This document shows, piece after piece, positions 25,862 through 34,740 of a DNA stretch of 64,000 bases. The notes under the pieces were generated by a model. The model saw nothing but the letters and a program-made list of their open reading frames with translations, did no database searches and was not told where the DNA came from. This stretch comes from an uncultured Mediterranea sp. Its GTDB lineage: Bacteria; Bacteroidota; Bacteroidia; Bacteroidales; Bacteroidaceae. The position numbers were made by a program, and so were the translations under genes. Positions within the stretch are counted from its first letter, which is position 1. Each line of letters opens with the position of its first letter. The stretch covers positions 1 through 64,000 of the forward strand of contig CALZEQ010000004.1 of assembly GCA_945641355.1 (NCBI GenBank). Reading direction: 5' to 3'.

Positions 25862-26007
25862 CTGTGTTACTCTAACAAGTAAGTGGTTACGTAATTATGA
25901 CTAACTAATTCATTTCCTGTGTTTGACGGGGACAAAGGTAGGACATCCGCACGAAACGTGCAATCCCACGATTTAGGTATTTTCATCCCGTCGGAGGCAA
26001 TCCGTAC

Positions 26008-26793
26008 CTACTGATAACTGTGCATGCCGCCCAGCAAGCAGTTCACTCCGAAGCGGGTCATCAATACAGTGAGAAAGGCCAGCGCCATGTAGAGATGGAA
26101 ACAGCGGGGACGACGCAGGCAAGGCAATGCCTCTACATGGAACGCTGCGCCATAGACCAGCAACGTCACCAATGCCCACACTTCCTTGGGATCCCAGGCC
26201 CAATAGCGTCCCCAAGCCTCGTTGGCCCAGACGGCTCCCAGGAAGATGCCTGCAGCCAAGAAGAAGAGAGCCGGATAGAGCAGCAGACGGCTGAACAGCA
26301 TCAGACTAGCAGCGGCCCGGTGCCGGCACAGAGCCAGCAAAGCACTGAGCCAGGTGAAGGCCAGCAACGAATAGGCCATCATGATGGACGAGACGTGTGT
26401 GCTCAACCAGGGAGAAGCCAACACGGGTACCAACGGGGTAATCTGCGGATTCATCTCGCCCAGGTATGACACCAGCAGTACACAGCCGCTCAACAGGAAG
26501 CCGAAGGGACGCACAAAGGGAAACCGACGGCTCATCACGCAGGCCAGATGCAACAGCAGTACCGGCATCCTATGCCACACCTTCCTCTGCCACAAGGCAC
26601 AGAGCATCGTCACTCCCAACAGACCCCACAGCAGACAGAATCCTGTGGTATGATAGATGCATCGCTCCACCGTGGGGGTGCCGAGGCAACGTTCCACCAC
26701 CGTGGCCGCTGCCAACAGCCCTATCATACCTACCGTGAGCAGCAAGGCCAGACGCCGCACATCCACGATGAGGCAGAGGTTACAGAGGCGCAT
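26008..26793 (-). pseudogene. internally deleted CcsBA-type cytochrome c biogenesis protein
   Basis: The 261-residue frame joins the first membrane part of a ResB/CcsB protein (TVVERCLGTPTVERCIYHTT, then a helix pair ending LLLHLA) directly to the CcsA half (FPFVRPFGFLLSGC, STHVSSIMMAYSLLAF, then WGRYWAWDPKEVWAL, the heme-handling WWD-type motif). Family knowledge says fused CcsBA proteins are roughly 600-1000 residues. Here a few hundred residues between the two, including the large periplasmic domain, are gone, but the frame is intact. It overlaps the preceding gene by 14 bases. Heme export is probably lost; a shortened stand-alone CcsA is a less likely reading. Confidence 0.68.
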
Positions 26794-27919
26794 AGGCAGG
26801 CTGCTCTACCCGTTTGATGGCCATACACTCCATCTCCACCAGCCAGGCAGGCCGGCAGACCGGTGCCTGTACAAAGAGTTTGGGCGTGTGGGGGAACCAT
26901 TCGTCAAAGAGGCGTTTCACCACCAAGTAGTCGGCCCCGTCGCGCAGATATACCAGCATCTGCTGCACGTCGTCATAGCCACATCCCGCCTCCTGCAGCA
27001 ATGCCTCCACATTCTGCCACATCCTGCGGGTCTGCAGGCGTATGTCACCGGGATGCAGCACCTCTCCTTTGTTGTTGATGCTGGCTGTGCCTGAGATGAA
27101 GACGTGCCGACGGTCGCCGTACTCCACAGCTGTGCCCCGCTCGAAACTTACACCATATTCATATGTGGGATTCATCCACTCCCTCGCATAGAGGTAGCGT
27201 ATCTGCTCTGGTAACAGTCCTGCCACGGCGTATGTATCCAGCTGCACCGTCACCTTCGGGTCGGCATGGCGGCCTCCTATGCCGGTGCTGGCTATGAAGT
27301 GGGTCTGCGGGGTGAGTCCCTGCGTGACGAAGAGTTCGTTGCGTGCCTTCACCACGCCCGCATAGTTCACGTCCACATTCTGCACAAACAGCCACGTACG
27401 CAGGCAGTGGTCGGCCAGGCGGCATCCCTGCTGCGCCAGCTGCATCACATACTCGCCCAGCAGCAGCCGTGTCTGATACTCGGAATTGGCCGCCCGGTTA
27501 CAGGCTCCCCCGCCCCACAGGTGACGGTATGCCCCATGCTTCGCCTCAAAGAGTCCGCCCGGCAGCATACGGCTCTGCATATCCGTCTGCAGGTAGACCC
27601 ACAGCGCCACCTTGGTTCCACCCAATGGAGGTTGCTCCACCACCGAGAGTGCACACTCCGCCCCCTCGGCAGCCAAGGCCTGTACCCGGTCGGCCTGGTT
27701 GGCTGCATCGCTCAGGAAGTAACGTTTCATCACAGCCACGGCTCCGGCCAGCTGCTCGCGGCGCAGCTGTTCGTAGCCATCGGTCACAGCCTTCAGCTGT
27801 GTCTCGAAGGTAGCCTCCCGGTCGGTAGCCTGAATCATCAAGTGATATTCTGACACGCCCACTCCTCCTTCCAGAGAGGCCAACTGTGCCAGTGCATTGT
27901 TCAATGTATAAGTCTGCAT
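26780..27919 (-). CDS. long Rid-family (chorismatase-like) protein
   Basis: The 379-residue protein ends in a Rid/YjgF domain (about residues 260-375: VFISGTASINNKGEVLHPGD, then MWQNVEALLQEAGCGYDDV and the closing VEMECMAIK). The preceding half contains a divergent related fold with RTWLFVQNVDVNYAGVVKARNELF and THFIASTGIGG, a layout reminiscent of FkbO/Hyg5-type chorismatases. Whether it acts on chorismate, an imine or something else cannot be told from sequence. I prefer the start MQTYTLNNALAQL at 27919; an ATG at 27931 adds four residues. It sits between a cytochrome-like lipoprotein and CcsBA. Confidence 0.75.
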   Translation of the reverse strand: MQTYTLNNALAQLASLEGGVGVSEYHLMIQATDREATFETQLKAVTDGYEQLRREQLAGAVAVMKRYFLSDAANQADRVQALAAEGAECALSVVEQPPLGGTKVALWVYLQTDMQSRMLPGGLFEAKHGAYRHLWGGGACNRAANSEYQTRLLLGEYVMQLAQQGCRLADHCLRTWLFVQNVDVNYAGVVKARNELFVTQGLTPQTHFIASTGIGGRHADPKVTVQLDTYAVAGLLPEQIRYLYAREWMNPTYEYGVSFERGTAVEYGDRRHVFISGTASINNKGEVLHPGDIRLQTRRMWQNVEALLQEAGCGYDDVQQMLVYLRDGADYLVVKRLFDEWFPHTPKLFVQAPVCRPAWLVEMECMAIKRVEQPAYAPL

Positions 27920-27943
27920 CTGTTTCGTCAATATTCTATGTTC

Positions 27944-28687
27944 TTACTCCATTTCATCTTCTTCCTCTAACTGGTCCATCCAGTCGTCCAGCAACGTCAG
28001 CAGCGACGGCTTGGCCGAAAGGATGTCCCCGTGGTCGTGGCGGATCACTCCGTTGCGGTTGAGTACCGTATGGAGGAAACTCTCCTGTGCACGTCCGGGA
28101 GCTACCAGCAGCTGCGTACTGTCTGCCGCAGACCGTCTGCCCACCAGGGCGGCGTAGCTACGTCCTTCCGTCAGATAGAGTCCGGCAGCTGCCGATGTGC
28201 TTCGCCCGTGACACGCCACGCAATTCTCGTTGAACACCCACCGCTGTATGGTGCTGTACATCTCCACATCCACGGCTCCTGCATCCAGACAGAGGGTGTC
28301 GGCAACCGCTGCCGTTGCATCCATGCCACAGTAGCTCACAATGCGCTTGCGCAAGCGGTTCACCACACACAGTTCCAGCGTGGCCACCTCCTGACCGATG
28401 CCGGATAGGTAGAGGGTAATCTCCCGGCCGTCGGCCGCGGTCTGCGGCAGCACCTTCGAGAGGATGTCATAGTCGCTGTCTGCCCCAAAGCCGGCCACCA
28501 CCACACTGTACTTCTCCGGCCAGCTCTTCATGCCGCTGACGCGGGCGGTCAGCTTCAGCGTCGCACCCTCCTGCGGCCTTATCACGGTCTCCTCATGGAT
28601 GCGTCCGTCGTCACACCCGGCCAAAGAGAGCCATAGCGGGACAAAGATAATGCAAAAAACCGAACAAACGAGAGGAGAGAATCGCAT
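27944..28687 (-). CDS. cytochrome c-like lipoprotein
   Basis: The 247-residue protein has a signal peptide with lipobox (WLSLAGC), a middle region of unknown fold, and a c-type heme site NENCVACHGRS at about residue 170. Behind it comes a helical stretch ending in LLDDWMDQLEEEDEME, as in small cytochrome c domains. Heme attachment would need the CcsBA system, whose gene two positions downstream looks broken. The start at 28687 is used because the signal peptide begins there. The first 17 codons coincide with a dispersed promoter-like repeat, so the N-terminus may be recently acquired. Confidence 0.72.
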   Translation of the reverse strand: MRFSPLVCSVFCIIFVPLWLSLAGCDDGRIHEETVIRPQEGATLKLTARVSGMKSWPEKYSVVVAGFGADSDYDILSKVLPQTAADGREITLYLSGIGQEVATLELCVVNRLRKRIVSYCGMDATAAVADTLCLDAGAVDVEMYSTIQRWVFNENCVACHGRSTSAAAGLYLTEGRSYAALVGRRSAADSTQLLVAPGRAQESFLHTVLNRNGVIRHDHGDILSAKPSLLTLLDDWMDQLEEEDEME

Positions 28688-28715
28688 TTGCTCTTCCCGG
28701 CGTGATGTTTTCACC
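28638..28715 (-). repeat. promoter-like dispersed repeat inside a signal peptide
   Basis: On the minus strand, AAAACATCACGCCGGGAAGA and onward, through CGGTTTTTTGCATTATCTTTG, parallels 7393-7466 upstream of trpS. The -7-like box TATCTTTG falls at 28642-28649. The same bases encode the first residues of the cytochrome-like lipoprotein (MRFSPLVCSVFCIIFVP). Confidence 0.65.
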
Positions 28716-28797
28716 CAAATCGCAAGGAGCACCTTCCTGCCTGCACGCAACGTCTGCCCAAGCCAAATCCCATTGCTAACCATTCGCCTCATAACCG

Positions 28798-29363
28798 TCA
28801 GAATGTATATTGCAACAGCAGGGTGGCCGCATGGGTAGCCAGCCCCAGGTTATCGTTGTCGCGGTCCAGCTGCGTGTCGTGTCCCTTACGGGCGATGTGC
28901 CGAAAAAGTGGATGGGTTCATGATGGGCATTGGTCAGTCCCACAGGCAGAATCAGATGGCCGGCCCGCACGTTGAAGACCGGATGAATCAGTCGGGTGAT
29001 GTGCAGCTGTTCCAATGCCACTTCACCGCCTTTCTCCATCTCCGTCTCATACTCTCCGTTTTCCGAGTTCTCCAGCTCGGTCTCCAACCCCACGCCGCCC
29101 GACTCAAATTCTATCTCCGCTCCCAGCAGCCAGCGGAAGGAGAACTTATAATCCCATGCCAACACGAACCGGGGTATGGCAATATCATTCCGATGCTTGC
29201 GCGAACTTCCGTAAGAGGTACCCGAAAACCGATTGCTATCATAATCCATAAAACGGCTCAGCATTTCACCGTAGCCGCCGAAACGCAATTGCGTAAACTC
29301 TTCCGCCTTTACCGGTTCGGTAGCCCGAAGGCTTCCGTAACAACAGAGGCAGACCGATGCCAC
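28798..29363 (-). pseudogene. outer-membrane porin remnant with deletion and frameshift
   Basis: The frame from 29363 encodes the start of a porin-like beta-barrel protein (EEFTQLRFGGYGEMLSRF, FVLAWDYKFSFRWLLGAEIEFESG, GHLILPVGLTNAHHEPIHFFGT). After this point the frame is wrong. Reading one frame over gives KGHDTQLDRDNDNLGLATHAATLLLQYTF and a stop at 28798, a typical last beta-strand ending in Phe. So about half of the barrel is missing and the two remaining parts are out of frame. No ATG is seen; the start is a GTG within what looks like a signal peptide. Confidence 0.75.
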
Positions 29364-29789
29364 TAATAACTTAAAATTGGTTCATCAGGAATTTGAAGTG
29401 ATGGGCTTATGTGTGCAATTCCATTTTACGGTCAATATCTTCTTTCTGCCATTCTGATTAAGAGTATTTTTAGCTCTTATAGCTTGCAGCCCTAAAAGAG
29501 AGTTCTCTGCCAATGTGCATTTATAGTTTGTAGTATATAGCATTATTGATTACCAATGCCTTAGCAAAGGGTAAAAAGGGTATTATATTGATTTACAAAG
29601 CGATATGTCCATCACTCCAAATTTCGGAAGACCCTTAAAATTGTTCATTTTTACTCCTATTTTGGTCTGTGCAAAGGTAAATGGAGTGAAAAAATGGGAC
29701 AATACCTAAAAAAATGTATAATCACGCCGATGATTGAAGCGACATTCCATATTTGTAGGTAGAAGAGCGGATTTTTAAGAGAAATTCTG
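29364..29789. other. intergenic region with possible decayed element
   Basis: No confident gene. On the minus strand an ORF of 52 codons (29385-29543, ending in KILTVKWNCTHKPITSNS) and one of 21 codons (29583-29648, MNNFKGLPKFGVMDISLCKS) are found. The latter follows a TACCTTTG box. Together they could be the tail and head of a transposase whose middle was deleted, but I cannot name the family. Confidence 0.3.
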
Positions 29790-29797
29790 TAATTTTG
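29790..29797 (+). promoter_or_regulatory. -7 box upstream of glnN
   Basis: TAATTTTG fits TAnnTTTG, 33 bases before the start at 29831. The track start at 29795 lies inside this box, which is a reason to reject it. Confidence 0.6.
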
Positions 29798-29830
29798 CGG
29801 CCAACAACCAACAAAGATCAGACAAAGAGT

Positions 29831-32020
29831 ATGTCACAAATGAGATTTTATGCTTTACAGGAGCTGGCCAACCGCAGCCCGCTGGAAGTCAACACCCCGT
29901 CGAACAAACTGTCAGACTACTACGGGAGTCATGTGTTCGACAAGAAAAAGATGCAAGAGTACTTGCCGAAAGAGGCCTACAAGGCAGTGATGGATGCCAT
30001 AGAGAAAGGCACGCCTATCAACCGGGCAACGGCTGACCTGGTGGCCAACGGCATGAAGAACTGGGCGAAGTCGCTCAATGTCACACACTACACACACTGG
30101 TTCCAACCCTTGACTGACGGTACTGCAGAGAAGCACGACGGATTCATTGAGTTCGGTGAAGAAGGCGACGTAATAGAACGTTTCTCGGGCAAGCTGCTCA
30201 TCCAACAAGAGCCGGATGCTTCCAGCTTTCCCAACGGCGGCATCCGCAACACATTTGAAGCGCGTGGCTATACCGCCTGGGATGTCTCTTCACCGGCTTT
30301 TGTTGTAGATACTACACTTTGTATCCCTACTATCTTCATCTCGTATACAGGTGAAGCACTTGACTATAAGACTCCGTTGCTCAAGGCACTGGCCGCTGTA
30401 GACCGCGCCGCCACCGAGGTATGCCAGCTGTTTGACAAGAACATCAGCCGTGTATATGCCAACTTAGGATGGGAGCAGGAGTATTTTCTGGTAGATTTGG
30501 CACTCTACAACGCTCGTCCCGACCTCTGCCTGACAGGACGTACACTGATGGGGCATTCCTCTGCCAAGGACCAGCAATTGGAGGACCACTACTTCGGCTC
30601 CATCCCTCCACGTGTCACCGCCTTCATGAAAGAACTGGAGATAGAATGCCACAAATTGGGCATTCCCGTGAAAACCCGTCACAACGAGGTGGCACCCAAC
30701 CAGTTTGAACTGGCTCCCATCTTTGAGAATGTCAATCTGGCCAACGACCACAACCAGCTGGTAATGGATCTGATGAAGCGCATCGCCCGCAAACATAAGT
30801 TTGTCGTGCTGCTACACGAGAAACCCTACAGCGGCGTGAACGGTTCGGGCAAACACAACAACTGGTCACTTTGCACCGATACAGGCATCAACCTGTTTGC
30901 TCCGGGAAAGAATCCAAAGAGCAACATGCTCTTCCTCACCTTCTTAGTGAATGTACTGATGATGGTGTACAAGAATCAGGACCTGCTACGTGCTTCTATC
31001 ATGAGTGCTGGTAACAGCCACCGCTTGGGAGCTAACGAAGCTCCTCCAGCTATTCTCTCCATCTTTCTGGGCAAACAACTCTCATCCATACTTGACGAAA
31101 TAGCCAGACAGGTGAACAACAGCCACCTGACAGCCGAGGAGAAGCGAACCTTGCAACTGGGTATCGGACGCATTCCCGAGATTCTATTGGATACGACCGA
31201 TCGCAACCGGACCTCTCCTTTTGCCTTTACCGGCAATCGTTTTGAATTCCGTGCTGCTGGCTCTTCCGCCAACTGTGCCGCTGCCATGATTGCTATCAAT
31301 GCAGCCATGGCCAACCAATTGAATGAGTTCCGCATCTCTGTCGACAAACTGATGGAAGAGGGTGCGAGCAAGGAAGAGGCACTATTCCGCCTGCTACAGG
31401 AGACCATCATTGCCTCCGAACCCATCCGGTTTGAAGGCGACGGCTATTCGGCCGAATGGAAGGAAGAGGCAGCCCGACGTGGATTGACCAATATCTGCCA
31501 TGTACCGGAAGCCTTGATGCACTACATGGACAACCAGTCACGCAACGTATTGATTGGTGAACGCATCTTCAACGAGACAGAGCTGGCGTGCCGGCTCGAA
31601 GTGGAACTGGAAAAATACACCATGAAGATGCAGATAGAGAGCCGTGTACTGGGTGATTTGGCAATCAACCACATTGTTCCCACTGCCGTCATCTATCAAA
31701 ACCGATTGCTGGAGAATTTGCGAGGACTTAGGGAGACTTTCTCGACAGAAGAGTACGATTTGCTGAGTGCCGACCGCAAAGAGCTGATTCGGGAAATCTC
31801 CCATCGGGTAACAGCTATCAAGATGGAAGTGCGCGAGATGACCGCTGCCCGCAAAGTGGCCAACCACAAGGAGAGTTTCAAGGAAAAAGCCTTTGCCTAC
31901 GAGGAGAACGTCCGCCCCTACTTGGAAAGCATCCGCGAGCACATCGACCATTTGGAGATGGAGATTGACGATGAGATATGGCCGTTGCCCAAGTATAGGG
32001 AACTGCTGTTCACCAAATAA
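29831..32020 (+). CDS. glnN: glutamine synthetase, type III
   Basis: The 729-residue enzyme makes glutamine from glutamate, ammonia and ATP, and it has the size of the Bacteroides GSIII. Typical regions are the N-terminal ANRSPLEVNTPSNKLSDYYG, the substrate part VKTRHNEVAPNQFELAPIFE, the ATP region SGVNGSGKHNNWSLC and NRTSPFAFTGNRFEFRA. I chose the ATG at 29831 because the family starts MSQMRFYALQEL, and the -7 box ends at 29797. Codon use is slightly less G/C-rich than in trpS. A large hairpin terminator follows, and a Crp-family gene comes next. Confidence 0.96.
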   Translation: MSQMRFYALQELANRSPLEVNTPSNKLSDYYGSHVFDKKKMQEYLPKEAYKAVMDAIEKGTPINRATADLVANGMKNWAKSLNVTHYTHWFQPLTDGTAEKHDGFIEFGEEGDVIERFSGKLLIQQEPDASSFPNGGIRNTFEARGYTAWDVSSPAFVVDTTLCIPTIFISYTGEALDYKTPLLKALAAVDRAATEVCQLFDKNISRVYANLGWEQEYFLVDLALYNARPDLCLTGRTLMGHSSAKDQQLEDHYFGSIPPRVTAFMKELEIECHKLGIPVKTRHNEVAPNQFELAPIFENVNLANDHNQLVMDLMKRIARKHKFVVLLHEKPYSGVNGSGKHNNWSLCTDTGINLFAPGKNPKSNMLFLTFLVNVLMMVYKNQDLLRASIMSAGNSHRLGANEAPPAILSIFLGKQLSSILDEIARQVNNSHLTAEEKRTLQLGIGRIPEILLDTTDRNRTSPFAFTGNRFEFRAAGSSANCAAAMIAINAAMANQLNEFRISVDKLMEEGASKEEALFRLLQETIIASEPIRFEGDGYSAEWKEEAARRGLTNICHVPEALMHYMDNQSRNVLIGERIFNETELACRLEVELEKYTMKMQIESRVLGDLAINHIVPTAVIYQNRLLENLRGLRETFSTEEYDLLSADRKELIREISHRVTAIKMEVREMTAARKVANHKESFKEKAFAYEENVRPYLESIREHIDHLEMEIDDEIWPLPKYRELLFTK

Positions 32021-32070
32021 CAGACTGACGGGCGGCTATCATCATCCGCCTGTTTCGGAACAGAAAACAG

Positions 32071-32128
32071 AGGCACAGCACCTTTTACTCCCCCGTCTGA
32101 TGGGAAGCAGGTTCTGTGCCTGTTTTAT
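32071..32128 (+). terminator. terminator after glnN
   Basis: AGGCACAGCACC pairs with GGTTCTGTGCCT (one mismatch) across a 27-base loop, followed by GTTTTATTT. Confidence 0.65.
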
Positions 32129-32276
32129 TTACATTCCGTATTTTCTATGAAGCCCACTCTCCGCATCATCCGACAAATCAGCCATTATTTCTGCTTTTAT
32201 CACACACCAATTAACATTTTATAGGCAAAATATTCACATTTTTGCCGCAAACTTGCAATAAATCATTTTTTCTTCC

Positions 32277-32284
32277 TATTTTTG
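32277..32284 (+). promoter_or_regulatory. -7 box upstream of the Crp-family gene
   Basis: TATTTTTG fits TAnnTTTG, 29 bases before the start at 32313. The 250-base gap upstream otherwise holds only the glnN terminator. Confidence 0.6.
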
Positions 32285-32312
32285 TGCTGTATAACACAGT
32301 TTTGCAGCAGTT

Positions 32313-33014
32313 ATGGTTAAAGTAAACTTATCCAACATAGAGGTTTCGGAGCTTATTGCCGACATGTGGCAACACCTGAATGAGGAACAGCGGGAATGCT
32401 TGTCCAACCACTTTATACTCCAGAACTACAAGAAGAATGAGATTATACATTGTGAGGGCGAGACCCCCACCCATCTGATGTGTCTGTTAAGTGGTAAGGT
32501 AAAAGTTTACAAGGATGGTGTAGGAGGACGCAGCCAGATTATCCGTATGATAAAGCCCGTAGAGTATTTCGGATATCGGGCCTACTTCTCCGGACAAGAC
32601 TATGTAACCGCTGCAGCTGCGTTTGAGCCATCCACCATCTGTCTCATCCCAATGACAACCATCGTCACCCTGCTGAAACAGAACAACGAGCTGGCCCTTT
32701 TCTTCATCAAATTGCTTTCGAATGACCTTGGAATGGCAGACGAACGCACCGTCAGCCTGACACAGAAACATATCCGTGGCCGATTGGCGGAATCACTGCT
32801 CTTCCTCAAAGAGAGCTATGGACTGGAGGAGGATGGTTCAACACTCAGTATCTACCTGTCGCGCGAGGATCTGGCCAACCTTTCAAACATGACGACATCA
32901 AATGCCATACGCACCCTTTCGCAGTTTGCAACGGAACACCTCATTGCCATTGACGGACGTAAAATCAAACTCATAGACGAGGAGAAGTTGAAAAAGATCA
33001 GTAAAATAGGATAA
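32313..33014 (+). CDS. Crp/Fnr-family transcriptional regulator
   Basis: The 233-residue protein has a cyclic-nucleotide-binding-type beta-barrel (about residues 20-130, HCEGETPTHLMCLLSGKVKVY), a dimer helix and a C-terminal winged helix (about 160-225, LSREDLANLSNMTTSNAIRTLSQFA). There is no N-terminal Fnr-type cysteine cluster, so an iron-sulfur sensor is unlikely. The ligand is unknown. It stands alone, and a convergent terminator separates it from trxB. Confidence 0.88.
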   Translation: MVKVNLSNIEVSELIADMWQHLNEEQRECLSNHFILQNYKKNEIIHCEGETPTHLMCLLSGKVKVYKDGVGGRSQIIRMIKPVEYFGYRAYFSGQDYVTAAAAFEPSTICLIPMTTIVTLLKQNNELALFFIKLLSNDLGMADERTVSLTQKHIRGRLAESLLFLKESYGLEEDGSTLSIYLSREDLANLSNMTTSNAIRTLSQFATEHLIAIDGRKIKLIDEEKLKKISKIG

Positions 33015-33032
33015 GAATTCAATAAATGAGTG

Positions 33033-33080
33033 TGCTATGCAAGTTTCAGACTTGCTGAAACTTGCATAGCATCACTTTTT
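33033..33080. terminator. terminator between Crp-family gene and trxB
   Basis: TGCTATGCAAGTTTCA-GACTTGC-TGAAACTTGCATAGCA is a perfect 16-base stem followed by CACTTTTT. The gap between the two converging genes is almost completely this hairpin. Confidence 0.88.
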
Positions 33081-34026
33081 AAATCAGCCCCTTCGCAGAT
33101 AAGAATCGCTCGGCCTCGATAGCAGCCTTGCAGCCACTGGCAGCAGCGGTGATAGCCTGACGATAATGAGGATCGGCAACGTCACCTGCCGCAAAGACAC
33201 CGGGCACCCTTGTACGAGGCGTGCTACCTTCCGTCACAATATACCCTACTTCATCCGTCTCAACCCACGGTTTGAATACATCTGAATTTGGTTTGTGCCC
33301 GATAGCCAGAAAAAAGCCGTCGATAACCACGTCGTATCGTTCCTCATCAGCCTGTCCCATTCGTTTCACCAGATGGACACCTTCTACCCCATCTTCGCCA
33401 AACAAGCCGACAGCATTGTGTTCGAAGAGCACTTCAATCTTTTCATTGTTCATCACACGCTCTTGCATGATTTGCGAAGCACGCAAATAAGGCTTGCGTA
33501 CAATCAGATATACTTTGCGGGCAAGACCAGCCAGATAGACAGCTTCCTCGCAGGCCGTGTCTCCGCCACCTACCACAGCAACCACCTTTTTCCGATAGAA
33601 AAATCCGTCACAGGTAGCGCAAGCACTCACACCCATGCCTGCATATTTCTTCTCATCATCCAGTCCCAAGTATTTGGCCGTAGCTCCTGTGGCGATAATC
33701 AAAGTCTCGGTTTCAATCACCTTGCCATCATCCATGGTTACCTTGTAAGGAGCCTGTCCCAGGTCGGTAGCCGTCACAATGCCGTTGCGCATATCCGCTC
33801 CGAAACGTTCGGCTTGTTTGCGCAAGTCTTCCATCAGTTCCGGACCGGCAATGCCTTGCGGATAACCAGGAAAGTTCTCCACGTCAGTTGTGGTAGTCAG
33901 CTGCCCTCCGGGCTGCAAACCAGCATAAAGCACCGGCGAAAGATTGGCACGTCCGGCATAGATGGCCGCCGTATAGCCGGCGGGACCGGATCCGATAATC
34001 AGACATTTTACTTTTTCTGTTTCCAT
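33079..34026 (-). CDS. trxB: thioredoxin-disulfide reductase
   Basis: The 315-residue flavoenzyme reduces thioredoxin with NADPH. The FAD motif is IGSGPAGYTAAIYAGRA, the redox pair is in ACATCDGFFYR (about residues 135-146), and the NADPH motif is GGGDTACEEAVYLA. The terminal FAD motif FAAGDVADPHYRQAITAAASGCKAA is intact. It follows the LolA-like gene by 44 bases as the last gene of the ftsK operon. In Bacteroides the thioredoxin system is a main oxidative-stress defence. Confidence 0.96.
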   Translation of the reverse strand: METEKVKCLIIGSGPAGYTAAIYAGRANLSPVLYAGLQPGGQLTTTTDVENFPGYPQGIAGPELMEDLRKQAERFGADMRNGIVTATDLGQAPYKVTMDDGKVIETETLIIATGATAKYLGLDDEKKYAGMGVSACATCDGFFYRKKVVAVVGGGDTACEEAVYLAGLARKVYLIVRKPYLRASQIMQERVMNNEKIEVLFEHNAVGLFGEDGVEGVHLVKRMGQADEERYDVVIDGFFLAIGHKPNSDVFKPWVETDEVGYIVTEGSTPRTRVPGVFAAGDVADPHYRQAITAAASGCKAAIEAERFLSAKGLI

Positions 34027-34070
34027 ATCATGTAGTTATTAGGATTTATAGTCAGTTGATAAGTTCTGTT

Positions 34071-34709
34071 TCATCGCAGGTCTACCACCTCGGCCATCGG
34101 ATACTCCTTCGGTTCGAAGCGGAAGTCCCCCTCGGTATAGGTCTGTCCGCCTTCAAACGAATCAATCACGATCAGTGCTGTTCCTCCTCCCCGTTGCGCC
34201 ATGCTGATACGGGCGGGGCGGCCATTCTCTTTCGAGACATATAGAATGATGCACTGCAGTTCCTGCTGTCGGTCTTCGGCCGTCAGCACCACCTTGTGAC
34301 ATCCGCTAAAGGCAGGATTGTCAACCTTTCCCAGCTTAAGTTTATACCCCTTGTTATAGAGAGAAAGCCAAGCGTAGGGATTGAGTGTCTGTAACTCTTC
34401 AGGCGAAGGTTCCGAAACGTTCACCTCTTCGCTGGAAGGCAGATAGGTCCACTGCGTATGTCCATCAAACCAAGTGATGATGCCCCCTGCCTCCAGACGG
34501 AACCGGTCTCCTTGTAGACGGATGCAACCGGTCTGCCGGTCACCATCAGATGTCTGCACGGTAAACAAAACCTTCACACCGCCCGCAGACCGAATGGCTT
34601 CAGCCGTACGGTCAAGTATCTCCCGGGCTGATTCCTGTTGTGCCCAAAGAGGCATACAGCTGACCCACAACAGAAGACAAAGCCACATCCAACATCCAAC
34701 CTTTTTCAT
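34071..34709 (-). CDS. LolA-like outer-membrane lipoprotein carrier
   Basis: The 212-residue periplasmic protein has a signal peptide (CLLLWVSCMPLWAQ) and the LolA half-barrel pattern: an N-terminal helix (AREILDRTAEAIRSAGGVKVLF) and successive strands including GDRFRLEAGGIITWFDGHTQWTYLP. It ends GDFRFEPKEYPMAEVVDLR, as LolA-family members do. It would carry lipoproteins to the outer membrane. It is located 31 bases after ftsK, the same ftsK-lolA linkage found in proteobacteria. Confidence 0.85.
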   Translation of the reverse strand: MKKVGCWMWLCLLLWVSCMPLWAQQESAREILDRTAEAIRSAGGVKVLFTVQTSDGDRQTGCIRLQGDRFRLEAGGIITWFDGHTQWTYLPSSEEVNVSEPSPEELQTLNPYAWLSLYNKGYKLKLGKVDNPAFSGCHKVVLTAEDRQQELQCIILYVSKENGRPARISMAQRGGGTALIVIDSFEGGQTYTEGDFRFEPKEYPMAEVVDLR

Positions 34710-34740
34710 ATCACGATTTATTGGGTGAATCTATTACTGT

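Larger units (their letters stand above)
25627..26007. other. intergenic region between convergent genes
   Basis: Between the kinase and the minus-strand cytochrome cluster there is no gene. It holds the tandem repeat at 25709-25793 and the terminator at 25816-25861. The part from 25862 to 26007 shows nothing I can name. Confidence 0.6.
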
